Assembly (NCBI GenBank): GCA_963756455.1
Contig: CAVWNC010000004.1
Span: forward strand, 2,046,001 to 2,110,000
From: DASQPA01 sp963756455
GTDB lineage: Bacteria > Acidobacteriota > Thermoanaerobaculia > Multivoradales > UBA5704
Direction: 5' to 3'
Length of the DNA stretch: 64,000 nt
Shown: positions 17,400-25,244 of the stretch, piece after piece
Layout of the letters: each line of letters begins with the position of its first letter
Numbering within the stretch: the first letter of the stretch is position 1
Position numbers and translations under genes: made by a program
The notes under the pieces: generated by a model
Seen by the model: only the letters and a program-made list of their open reading frames with translations
Database searches by the model: none
What the model was told of the DNA's origin: nothing

Positions 17400-17414
17400 G
17401 TGTTTCCTCGCTTT

Positions 17415-17936
17415 CTAGACCGGAGGTCCGGAGTTGAAACGGTGGGCGGTGTTGATGGCATCCCGAACCTTCCACATCTCGGGGCCGGTCATCTTCTCGG
17501 GATCGGTGGCGGTCCAGTCGACCCGGAAGGTAGCGATCTCCCGGGCGAGTGACTTGCAGCGCTTCCGGAGGCGGAGCGCCACCAGGTGGGCGCCGCTTGG
17601 GACGTGGATCAGGTGGAAGAGCGGGGGGAGACGTGGGTGCGTTCCGTCGTCCGGCTCGCGGTAGATCCCGAAGGGACCGGCGACCAGGCCGGACACCTCG
17701 CGGGGGTGGGGCTGGCTGTTCCTTTCGCGCCGCACCATGACGTTGAACCGGCCACGGCGCCAGGTCAGCGCCAGCCGGGGGACGCGGGCGCCGAGCAGCC
17801 GGAGCCGCTCGGTTGCCAGGGTGACGAGCCATGCCGCGACGCTGGGCGCGCCGTCGTACTGTGCCGCTCCTCCCCACCGTTGGGCCTGCTGTCGGGTGGC
17901 GCGGACCTGGACGGTTGTCATCTTCCGGTTTCCCAT
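17415..17936 (-). CDS. Cargo protein, paralogue of the gene at 16944-17399
   Basis: 173 residues, starting 3 bases after the previous stop (TGAGCCATG). It repeats the neighbour's plan: an alanine/tryptophan-rich helical start (SVAAWLVTLATERL), LALTWRRGRFNVMV, GPFGIYREPDD, then LIHVPSGAHLVALRLRKRCKSLAREI. A local duplication inside the transposon is the simplest explanation. The role is unknown; the N-terminus suggests DNA contact. Confidence 0.65.
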   Translation of the reverse strand: MGNRKMTTVQVRATRQQAQRWGGAAQYDGAPSVAAWLVTLATERLRLLGARVPRLALTWRRGRFNVMVRRERNSQPHPREVSGLVAGPFGIYREPDDGTHPRLPPLFHLIHVPSGAHLVALRLRKRCKSLAREIATFRVDWTATDPEKMTGPEMWKVRDAINTAHRFNSGPPV

Positions 17937-17939
17937 GGC

Positions 17940-18275
17940 TCAGACCTCGTAGAGCTCGATGCCGTAGGGAGCGGAGAGGTTCTCTTCGACGCGGAGGACT
18001 TCCCAGTGCTGATCCTCGGGGGCGTCGTCTTCCACGTCCCAAAGCCGCCAGGCGACGACCCACCGGCCGAGGGCATAGACGACGGTGACGCCGCATTCGT
18101 CGGCGTCGTACTTCTGGTACCACTCTCCGGCTTGCTTCGCGGCGAGGATCTCGCCAGGGGCGGGGGTGAAGTGAATCGCTACGATGGCATCGTAGATCGC
18201 TCGGCGGGTCGCTTCGGTGGTGCGGGATAGGTCGATCGGTGAACGGGGCGGGATAGACTTACGGCGGTCGCGCAT
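17940..18275 (-). CDS. Hypothetical cargo protein, first gene of the cargo operon
   Basis: 111 residues from ATG 18275, chosen because AGGAG lies 8 bases upstream; a longer frame to 18299 lacks a site. Basic N-terminus (MRDRRKSIPPRSP), a helix (TRRAIYDAIVAI), then a beta-rich, acidic tryptophan-containing C-terminus (VVAWRLWDVEDDAPEDQHWEVLRV). I recognise no family. Confidence 0.6.
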   Translation of the reverse strand: MRDRRKSIPPRSPIDLSRTTEATRRAIYDAIVAIHFTPAPGEILAAKQAGEWYQKYDADECGVTVVYALGRWVVAWRLWDVEDDAPEDQHWEVLRVEENLSAPYGIELYEV

Positions 18276-18475
18276 AGGACTTGCTCCTGTGCTCGGCAAG
18301 GCTCCGGGTGGAGGGTCACAGCTCCGTCCGGGGCCGCTTCTGTGTGGGAGAGGGGAGGGGGCCGCTTCTCTCTGGCGAGGGGGAACGCTTCCCCCCTTAC
18401 AGGGGGAGGAAGCTACCGCAGGGCAGGGGCGTTACTTAGGCGGGAGTGGCGCCAACAATCTATTAGGCCAGTACC

Positions 18476-18695
18476 TACTTTTGCCGCGGATCTACGTGGT
18501 TCCAAACTGGAACCACCTGGATCCAGGCCCGAGGTCGGGCGCTTTTGCCGCGGATCTACTTGGTTCTAAACTGGAACCACCTGGATCCGGGCCCGAGGTC
18601 GGGTGCTTTTGCCGCGGAGTCGGGTGCTTCTGCCGCGGATCTACTTGGTTCTAAACTGAAACCACCTAGATCCCGGCTTGGAGCCGGGTCTCTCT
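18476..18695 (+). repeat. Right part of the 64-bp tandem repeat array
   Basis: GCCGCGGA recurs at 18483, 18547 and 18611 (period 64), then at 18632 after a truncated unit. A more diverged copy runs to ~18730. Each unit holds a palindrome GGTTCYA-AAC-TRGAACC nested in GGATC...GATCC. The first 8 bases are the right target duplication of the transposon. The remainder of 18276-18878 outside the array shows no gene. Confidence 0.85.
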
Positions 18696-18878
18696 GGAAC
18701 GGATTGACCCGGTTCGAAACCGGAGACGCAGGACTCGGAGGTGTATCGAGCATCGCGTAGAACGGGCGTGGAAGCTCCTGGTCCGAGCTTCCCCACCTTT
18801 GTCACTGCCACCGGGACCGCGAGCGGCGGAGTCGAGCCGGGCGCGATCCCCCTACCCGTAGTTGAGAGGAGATGTACC

Positions 18879-19274
18879 ATGGCATTCATCAGTAAGTCGT
18901 CGGCCGAACGCACCACCCGCTGGGACGTGATGGTCAGCAACCTCAAGCCGAGCCTCCCCGAGATGCCGTTCGTCGCGGACGATCTCGACGAGCTCGAAGA
19001 AGTGCTGGCCCAGACCCGCGCCTTGGAAGCCCTCAAGGCCGACCTCCGCAGCCAGGCCCGTCAGGCCAGCGCGAAGATCAAGACCATGCTCCGCAAAGGG
19101 GACAGGCTCCGCTCCCGCCTGGGCGCGAACCTCAAGGGCAAGCTCGGCTTCTCCGACCCGACGCTCGCCAAGTATGGCATCCGGCCGCGCTCGACCGTCG
19201 TCCGCAGGCGGAAAGCCGGCGGTACGCCGCCGCCGGCGGAGCGGATACCCACTCCGACCGACGACAAGCCTTAG
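18879..19274 (+). CDS. Conserved hypothetical protein, 131 residues
   Basis: ATG 18879 has GAGAGGAG upstream; the earlier in-frame start at 18741 lies in repeat-derived sequence and is rejected. A charged helical body (DDLDELEEVLAQTRALEAL, KADLRSQARQASAKIKTML) leads to a basic tail (KYGIRPRSTVVRRRKAGG, then TPPPAERIPTPTDDKP). Proteins of this shape with RRRK-Gly-Gly and a Pro/Thr tail are common, uncharacterised and often multicopy. No function can be given. Confidence 0.6.
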   Translation: MAFISKSSAERTTRWDVMVSNLKPSLPEMPFVADDLDELEEVLAQTRALEALKADLRSQARQASAKIKTMLRKGDRLRSRLGANLKGKLGFSDPTLAKYGIRPRSTVVRRRKAGGTPPPAERIPTPTDDKP

Positions 19275-19325
19275 CTCCGCCCCCCGCCGATCGAGGGCTC
19301 GCCAGGGGCTTACGCCCCTGGCTAT

Positions 19326-19637
19326 GCGCCTTCGTCCCTCCGGGGCTGGAAACTCTTCCTCCGCGACATGCTCGAAGCGGCGCAGAAGGTGAGTCGCTAC
19401 ACCGATGGTCGAGATCTCGCGTCGTTCACCGGAGACGAGATGGCTTACGACGCCACGGTGCGCAATTTGGAAATCCTCGGGGAGGCGGCGAAGAACATCC
19501 CGGAGGAAGTCCGGCTGCGTTATCCCACCGTCGACTGGCGAGGGACCGCGGGCTTACGGGATGTCGTAGCGCATGCTTACTTTGCTCTCGATGATGCATA
19601 CGAGATCGATCACGAGTTCGGCCCAGCAATTGGATAG
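19326..19637 (+). pseudogene. Decayed HepT-like (DUF86) toxin
   Basis: The frame matches HepT toxins well: RGWKLFLRDMLEAAQKVSRYT, then VRNLEILGEAAKNIPEEVRLRYPTVDWR, then AGLRDVVAHAYF, the RxxxxH-type catalytic region. The homologous start lies upstream of the only ATG (19368), with no start codon there. The end (LDDAYEIDHEFGPAIG) departs from the usual LxxxWxI helix and stops early. No MNT antitoxin gene sits beside it. I take it as a relic; a short product from 19368 remains possible. Confidence 0.6.
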
Positions 19638-19643
19638 ATCGCT

Positions 19644-20330
19644 TCAGATCTCCACCCCAAACACCCGAGCGAGCCCCTGCGTCCCGACAGCGGACACCTG
19701 CACAGCCCGGCTCGCCGCCGTACGCTCGATCCATCCCAACTCCAAGAGGCGCGCAAGGAGCGCTCCTCCCAAGGATCCCGCCAGGTGATGGACCCTCTCG
19801 CTCCAGTCGAGGCAAGCGAGCGCGAAGACACGGCGGCTCCGGCGGGCCGCCGCTACGTCAACCCCGAAGTCACTGAGCAGGTTCTCTCCCACATCGGTGA
19901 CCTCGAACTCACGACCGGCGGGGACGAGGGCGCCGCGTTTGATGAGAGCTGCGGTGAGATGCACCCCCACCCGGCCGGCCAGGTGGTCGTAGCAGGTCCG
20001 GGCGGTGCGGACCGCCCTTCCGATCTTCGCCTGGCGGTGGGTGCGGGGCATACTCTCCGGCGCCAGGGCGGCGAGCGCCTCCAGGGCCTGGACGGTCTCC
20101 GGGCGGGTCAGGCGGTAGTGGCGATGACGGCCCTCCGCTCGGGCCGCGACGAGGCCTCCTTCGACCAGGCGGGCGAGGTGGAGGCTCGCGGTCGAACGGG
20201 TCACTCCCGCCAAGAGGGCGAGCTCACCGGCCGAGACCTCGCGGCCGTCGGAGAGGGCGAAGAGCATCGCCACCCGGGCGGGGTCGGCGAAGAGGGCGGC
20301 GACGGGGGCGACGGCGGCATCGGCAAGCAT
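19644..20330 (-). CDS. ArsR-family winged-helix transcriptional regulator
   Basis: 228 residues. The N-terminal winged helix (FADPARVAMLFALSDGREVSAGELALLAGVTRSTASLHLARLVEGGLVAARAEGRHRHYRLT pattern, about 14-75) is typical ArsR. The C-terminal ~130 residues contain TCYDHLAGRVGVHL and CLDWSERVHHLAGSLGGALL, the Cys/His-containing extension of the larger ArsR subgroup. It may bind a metal or small ligand. It is divergent from a cytochrome P450 gene across 81 bases. The palindrome CCAAAACTATTTTGG at 20343-20357 is a likely shared operator. Confidence 0.85.
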   Translation of the reverse strand: MLADAAVAPVAALFADPARVAMLFALSDGREVSAGELALLAGVTRSTASLHLARLVEGGLVAARAEGRHRHYRLTRPETVQALEALAALAPESMPRTHRQAKIGRAVRTARTCYDHLAGRVGVHLTAALIKRGALVPAGREFEVTDVGENLLSDFGVDVAAARRSRRVFALACLDWSERVHHLAGSLGGALLARLLELGWIERTAASRAVQVSAVGTQGLARVFGVEI

Positions 20331-20342
20331 GGTTTGATGATA

Positions 20343-20357
20343 CCAAAACTATTTTGG
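20343..20357. promoter_or_regulatory. Candidate ArsR operator between the regulator and P450 genes
   Basis: CCAAAA-CTA-TTTTGG is a perfect 6+3+6 palindrome, 13 bases from the regulator start and in the only A/T-rich spot of the divergent gap. Confidence 0.55.
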
Positions 20358-20411
20358 GTCTAGGATCGACCCGGGCGCGGGCTGTGTCTCTCCCCGCGCC
20401 GGGAGAGCGAG

Positions 20412-21629
20412 ATGATCGACCGACAGGAAGAGAGCCGCCCCGGGGCGTGGCCCACGGACCCCCTCGCGGCGGTGATGCACCCCGATCCCTATCCTTACTA
20501 TGCGCACCTGATCGCCGAAAAGCCGCTCTATCGCGAGGACGCCCTCGGCCTTTGGGTCGCCACCAGCGCGGCGGCCGTCACAGAGGCCCTGAACCACGAC
20601 CTCTGCCGGGTTCGCCCGGCGGCAGAGCCGGTGCCCAAAGCTCTCCAGGGATCGCCGGTCGGCGAGATCTTCCGGCAACTCGTGCGGATGACGGACGGCC
20701 GCGACCGCTGTCCCTTGAAAAATGCCATCTCTGCGACCTTGACGGCGGTCGAGGGAACTCCGGCGGCGACGGCAAGCCGCCGATGGGCGGACTTCCTCGC
20801 GGGCCGGAACGGAATCGGCCCTGATAGCGACCCCGGAAGCCTTTCGAGCTTCGCCTTCGAGCTGCCCACCTACGTCGTCTTGAGCCTGCTCGGCGCCCCC
20901 CCCGACTCTCTCGCCGAGCTCGCCGGCTGGGCCGCCGATTTCGCGCCCAGCTTCTCGCCGGTCAGCAGCGTCGAGCAGATCGAGGCCGGCAAGGTCGCGG
21001 CCGGGCATCTGCTCAAATTCTTCCGCGCCCTGATTTCCTCGCCAGTCGCCGAAACGAACTCCGGCCTCCTCACCGCGATGGTCCAGGAGGCTCGGCGCTT
21101 GGGGCGGGACGATCCGGACGCCGTGATCGCCAACGCGATCGGCTTTCTGTTTCAGGCCTACGAGGCGACGGCGGGACTGATCGGCAACACGTTGCTCGTT
21201 CTCGCCTCGCACCCGGAGGTCCGGGAGGAAGCAGAGACCGCGGGCAGCTTCGCAGAGGTCGTCCAGGAGGTCATCCGTTTCGATCCTTCGATCCAGAACA
21301 CCCGCCGTTTCCTCGCCGGGGCGGCGACGATCGCGGGACAGGAGTTGCGAGAGGGCGACGTTCTCCTGGTCGTCGTCGCCGCCGCCAATCGCGACCCGTC
21401 CGCGAACCCTCACCCGGAGCGCTTCGATCTCAAAAGAAAAGACCGCCGGATTTTCACCTTCGGCGCCGGTCCTCACGAATGCCCCGGCCAGCGGCTCGCC
21501 GCGACGATCGCCACGGCAGGCGTCGAGCAGCTGCTCCGCTCGGGCGTCGATCCTTCCTGCCTGCCGGCGACGGTGAGCTACAACCGCTCGGCGAATATCC
21601 GCGTTCCTCTCTTTGGACAAACGGCGTAG
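20412..21629 (+). CDS. Cytochrome P450
   Basis: 405 residues, the usual length of soluble bacterial P450s. The heme loop FTFGAGPHECPGQRLA places the thiolate ligand at Cys357. The K-helix ExxR is in EVVQEVIRFDP. The I-helix oxygen site is AYEATAG with the conserved Thr. It needs an external ferredoxin/reductase, and none is adjacent. The divergent ArsR regulator is the natural candidate for controlling it. Oxidation of a xenobiotic or small metabolite is inference. Confidence 0.93.
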   Translation: MIDRQEESRPGAWPTDPLAAVMHPDPYPYYAHLIAEKPLYREDALGLWVATSAAAVTEALNHDLCRVRPAAEPVPKALQGSPVGEIFRQLVRMTDGRDRCPLKNAISATLTAVEGTPAATASRRWADFLAGRNGIGPDSDPGSLSSFAFELPTYVVLSLLGAPPDSLAELAGWAADFAPSFSPVSSVEQIEAGKVAAGHLLKFFRALISSPVAETNSGLLTAMVQEARRLGRDDPDAVIANAIGFLFQAYEATAGLIGNTLLVLASHPEVREEAETAGSFAEVVQEVIRFDPSIQNTRRFLAGAATIAGQELREGDVLLVVVAAANRDPSANPHPERFDLKRKDRRIFTFGAGPHECPGQRLAATIATAGVEQLLRSGVDPSCLPATVSYNRSANIRVPLFGQTA

Positions 21630-21651
21630 CTCGTCGCAGATCCTTAACGCT

Positions 21652-23787
21652 CTACCAAACCTTGCAGCGTTCCCCTTCCGGCCGCGCCAGCGGGTCTCCC
21701 GGCTTGCAGGAGAACGCACGCGCGAATTCAGGCAGGTTGGCGACGACGCCATTGACCCGGAAGCGGCCCAGGGGGTGGGGATCGGTCGCGAGTTGCAGCC
21801 TTACCTCCTCCGGAGAGGTATTGTCGGCCCAGATCTCCGCGAAGGCGAGGAAGAACCGCTGCTCCGGGGTGAACCCGCCGAGGGTCTGACGAGGCTTGCC
21901 GGCGAGCGATTTTTCGTAGGCCGCATAGGCGATCTTCACCCCTCCCAGATCGGCGATCGACTCGCCCTCCACGAGCTTGCCGTTGACCGGCGTGCCGTCG
22001 ATCGAGAAGCCGGAGTACTGCCGGGCCACGCACTCCCCCCGGCTCTTGAAGCTCGCGAGATCCGCCGCCGACCACCAGTTGCGCAGGTTGCCCTGGGCGT
22101 CGAACTGGCTCCCTTCGTCGTCGAAACCATGCGTCATCTCGTGACCGATCGCGACGCCGATCGAGCCATAGTTCCAGGCGTCGTCGACCGCCGGATCGAA
22201 AAACGGCGGTTGCAGGATGCCCGCCGGGAAGACCACCTCGTTGAGCGACGCCTCGTACGAGGCGTTGACCGTGGGGGGCGTCATGTCCCACAAGGAGCGG
22301 TCGACCGGCTTGCCGATCTTCGCGATCTCTCGGTGGAAGGTGAAACGGATGCCGGCGCGAACGTTCTCGGCATACGAGGCGCGCTCGATGGGGAGCGCGG
22401 AGTAGTCGATCCACCGGTCGGGGTAGCCGATCTTCCGCGCGAAGGCGGCGAGCTTCGTCTGCGCCGCGGCACGGGTCGCCTCGCCCATCCAGGGCAGGGT
22501 GTGGAGATCCTCCCGCAAGGCCGCGGTCAGGTTGTCGACCATCTCCAGCGCCCGGCGCTTGGCCGTGGGCGGGAAGTATTTCTCGACATAGGCTTGGCCT
22601 AAGGCTTCGCCGAGCTCGATATCGGTACTCTGGACGCAGCGCTGCCAGCGCGGCTGGATCTCCTGGACCCCCTCGAGCACCGTCCCCCGGAAATGGAACT
22701 GCTCAGCGACGAAAGCGGCGGAGAGGCTCGGCGACAGGCCATCGAGGAAACGCCAGCGCAGATAGGCCCGCAACTCCGGCAGCGGCCGCGCCGCGAGCTC
22801 TCCGTCCATCGCCTGCAGGAAGGCCGAAGAGTGGACGTTGGCGCCCGCGACCGGCGCGCCGATCGCCTGGCCGTAGCGCTCCCAGGAAAAGTGCGGGGTG
22901 AGCGCGTCCATCTCTGCGAACGTCATCGGATGGTAGTTGCCGGCGACGTCGCGGCGCTCGGCGCGGGTCTTCGAGGCCGTGGCGAGCCGGGTCTCGATCG
23001 CCACGATCTGCGCGGCCTCGTCGGCCGCCCGCGCGGCGGGCTCGCCGGCGAGGGCAAGGATGCGCGCCACGTGCTTCGGGTACTCGTCGCGGATCTTCTT
23101 CGTCGCCTCGTCATCCTTCAGGTAGTAATCCCGGTCGGGCAGACCCAACCCTCCCTGGGAGATGTCGAGGATCACCTCGCTGCTGCGCTTCAGATCCTGG
23201 CTGGAGCCGGCCTCGAAGAACGCTCCGATCCCCTCGGTGTGCAGGCGGGCGACCTCCTCTTCGAGCGTCCCGTGATCGGTGATCGCATCGATCCGCGCCA
23301 GCTCCGGCCGGATCGGGTCGAGCCCCTGCTTCTCGATCGCCGCCTCGTCCATGCAGGAGGCATAGAAGTCGCCGATCTTCCGCTCGACGCTCCCCGGCGC
23401 CGCGGCGCTCTGGGCCGCCGCTTCGAGGACGCTCCGCAGCTGCTTCGAGTTGCTCTCCGAGAGCTCCTCGAAGCGGCCCCACTCGGGATAGGCCGCCGGG
23501 CGCGGGTGCTTCGCCTGCCAGCCGCCGGTCGCGTAGTGGTAGAAGTCGACGCAGGGAGAGATCGAGGGATCGAGATTGGCGGGATCGAAAAGTGCCGCGT
23601 CCTCCGGATCGGAGACCGCGGCCGGAGACGGCGCGGCGGCCGGCGCGGTCGAAACGGTCGGAGCGGTCGGCTTGGCCGTCGTGGCCGACGAGGCTGGCGC
23701 GACCGGACCGCGGCTGGCGCAACCGATGGAGATCACGAGGGCGAAGAGGGGCGGGAGCAGGGCGGCGAACGAGGGCTGGATCGGCAA
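21652..23787 (-). CDS. M13-family zinc endopeptidase (neprilysin/PepO-like), lipoprotein
   Basis: 711 residues from a TTG at 23787 with AGGAGACGACC in front; longer frames upstream are antisense of DUF3142. A hydrophobic N-terminus ends in a lipobox-like SIGC, then a Pro/Ala/Thr-rich linker. The M13 N-domain starts at DPSISPCVDFYHYATGGW. The zinc site is His549-Glu550-x-x-His553 in IGHEMTHGFDD, with the third ligand in GESIADLGG. NAYY/NASYE-type substrate strands and a C-terminal CKVW match the family. It degrades peptides in the periplasm. It ends 22 bases from the convergent P450. Confidence 0.92.
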   Translation of the reverse strand: MPIQPSFAALLPPLFALVISIGCASRGPVAPASSATTAKPTAPTVSTAPAAAPSPAAVSDPEDAALFDPANLDPSISPCVDFYHYATGGWQAKHPRPAAYPEWGRFEELSESNSKQLRSVLEAAAQSAAAPGSVERKIGDFYASCMDEAAIEKQGLDPIRPELARIDAITDHGTLEEEVARLHTEGIGAFFEAGSSQDLKRSSEVILDISQGGLGLPDRDYYLKDDEATKKIRDEYPKHVARILALAGEPAARAADEAAQIVAIETRLATASKTRAERRDVAGNYHPMTFAEMDALTPHFSWERYGQAIGAPVAGANVHSSAFLQAMDGELAARPLPELRAYLRWRFLDGLSPSLSAAFVAEQFHFRGTVLEGVQEIQPRWQRCVQSTDIELGEALGQAYVEKYFPPTAKRRALEMVDNLTAALREDLHTLPWMGEATRAAAQTKLAAFARKIGYPDRWIDYSALPIERASYAENVRAGIRFTFHREIAKIGKPVDRSLWDMTPPTVNASYEASLNEVVFPAGILQPPFFDPAVDDAWNYGSIGVAIGHEMTHGFDDEGSQFDAQGNLRNWWSAADLASFKSRGECVARQYSGFSIDGTPVNGKLVEGESIADLGGVKIAYAAYEKSLAGKPRQTLGGFTPEQRFFLAFAEIWADNTSPEEVRLQLATDPHPLGRFRVNGVVANLPEFARAFSCKPGDPLARPEGERCKVW

Positions 23788-23871
23788 GGTCGTCTCCTGG
23801 AAGTGGGAGCATTGTATAGGGCCTCGCGCCGTTCCAACGTCCGTAGAGCTCGCTGGCGGTATCCTCCCGAC

Positions 23872-25215
23872 ATGACCCGCCCTTCCCGGCGCCTCACCCT
23901 CGTGATCGTGGCCTTCTTGGCCTGGGTCGCGCTCGGGCTGCTGCTCCGCATCCGGGGCAACGATCGGGCTACCGGCCCGCTCCCGCAGGAAGCGTACGTC
24001 TGGCAGCGTCTCTGGACTCCGGAGGTGGACCAGGCGGTCTCCCACGCCGGGGATCTGCGAAATCTGATCGTCCTCGCCGCCGAGATCGATCTGCGCCAGG
24101 ATCCTCCACGGATCGCGCGGGCCGCCGTCGACTGGCGGCTCCTCGCCGCGGCGCGCCCGGGCGCCGGGCTCGCGCTCCGCATCCTTCCCTTTCCGGGCCG
24201 TTTCGCCGATCGGCCTCGGGGCCGGGAGGCCGTCCTCGCCCTGGCCACGGCGGTGGCCGCCAGCGCTCGCGCCCAGGGTCTCTCGCCCGCCGAGATCCAG
24301 CTCGACTATGACTGCGCCGAGTCGAAGCTCGACGACTATCGCGACTTCGTCCTCGCCGTCCGCCGGGCGGTGTCCCCACTGCGGGTCACCCTCACCGCCC
24401 TGCCGAGCTGGCTCACCCACCGGCGCTCCTTCGCCGCCCTCGCCGCGGCGGCCGACGGCTATGTCCTCCAGGTCCACTCGCTCCGCGCGCCAGAACACCC
24501 CGGCGATCCCGGTCTCCTCTGCGACCCGACAGCGGCGCGGCAGGCGGTCGAGCGGGCGGTGCGCTTCAGGCGCCCCTTTCGGGTCGCCCTCCCCACCTAC
24601 GGCTATGCCGCCGCCTTCGACCGGGGCGGCGCCCTTCTCGGGCTCGCCGCCGAGGGACCGGCCCGCGCCTGGCCGGCCGGCGCGGGGGTCTCCCCCGCCG
24701 TCAGCGATCCCGCGGCCTTGGCCGGCCTCGTCCGCGGCTGGACCCGGGACCGCCCGCGCGAGCTCTCGGGGCTCCTCTGGTACCGCCTGCCGGTCGCGGG
24801 CGACCAGCGCAATTGGTCGGCGGCGACCTTTCAGGCGGTCCGCGCCGGGATTGCCCCGCGCGGCGAGGTGCGGGCCGTGATCGCCGCGACCGAGCCCGAG
24901 CTCTTCGATCTCTCCCTCGCCAACGCGTCGACGGCGGACGTCCCCCCTCCGGCCGCGCTTCGGGTACGATGGAGGAACGCGAAGCTCCTTGCCGCCGACG
25001 GTCTCGCCGGCTACCGTGTCCGCCCCGGCGGGATCGGCGCGGTCGGCGCGATCGACGCGATCGACCCGCCGGGCGAGCTGTGGCTCGAACGCCCGGCGGC
25101 CGATCCAGGCTCGTCCCTGCGACCCGGCGAAAAGCGACCGGTAGGCTGGTTGCGCTTCGCGACGCCCACGGTGCTCGCGGTCGAGATCCAGGCGCAACCC
25201 GCGCCGGAGCCCTGA
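23872..25215 (+). CDS. DUF3142 domain protein
   Basis: 447 residues from ATG 23872; the open frame upstream is antisense of the M13 gene. An N-terminal anchor (LVIVAFLAWVALGLLLRI) is followed by the DUF3142 region: FVxxxWTPEVDQAV-like start, PAEIQLDYDCAESKLDDYRDFVLAV with a glycoside-hydrolase-like DYDC signature, and LPSWLTHR. The fold is expected to be a TIM barrel acting on glycans outside the membrane; activity is not established. It is followed after 29 bases by a lipoprotein gene, a likely operon partner. Confidence 0.82.
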   Translation: MTRPSRRLTLVIVAFLAWVALGLLLRIRGNDRATGPLPQEAYVWQRLWTPEVDQAVSHAGDLRNLIVLAAEIDLRQDPPRIARAAVDWRLLAAARPGAGLALRILPFPGRFADRPRGREAVLALATAVAASARAQGLSPAEIQLDYDCAESKLDDYRDFVLAVRRAVSPLRVTLTALPSWLTHRRSFAALAAAADGYVLQVHSLRAPEHPGDPGLLCDPTAARQAVERAVRFRRPFRVALPTYGYAAAFDRGGALLGLAAEGPARAWPAGAGVSPAVSDPAALAGLVRGWTRDRPRELSGLLWYRLPVAGDQRNWSAATFQAVRAGIAPRGEVRAVIAATEPELFDLSLANASTADVPPPAALRVRWRNAKLLAADGLAGYRVRPGGIGAVGAIDAIDPPGELWLERPAADPGSSLRPGEKRPVGWLRFATPTVLAVEIQAQPAPEP

Positions 25216-25244
25216 CCCGGAAACCGAGAGGAGGAATCGCTCCG

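Larger units (their letters stand above)
13802..18475. mobile_element. 4,674-bp IS1-like transposon with passenger genes, inserted in the 64-bp repeat array
   Basis: Both ends carry a 24-bp imperfect terminal inverted repeat (13802-13825 and 18452-18475; 18 of 24 positions match), outermost GGTACTG and innermost TGTTGG. The element is flanked by a perfect 8-bp duplication TACTTTTG (13794-13801 and 18476-18483). Removing the element and one copy restores an in-phase repeat unit, which shows insertion. A subterminal motif near CAGGGGCGTAAGTAGGCGG (about 13834) recurs in diverged form near 18424. Inside are an IS1-like transposase (15348-16319), a ribbon-helix-helix protein and six hypothetical genes, five of them on the minus strand. 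It is far larger than a typical ~0.8-kb IS1. Confidence 0.85.

Noticed and set aside
18476..18695. Possible CRISPR array
   Set aside because: Repeats are contiguous with a 64-bp period and no unique spacers; no cas genes present.
18705..18730. tRNA T-arm-like GGTTCGAAACC sequence
   Set aside because: No acceptor, anticodon or D arm around it; it aligns with the 64-bp repeat unit as a diverged copy.
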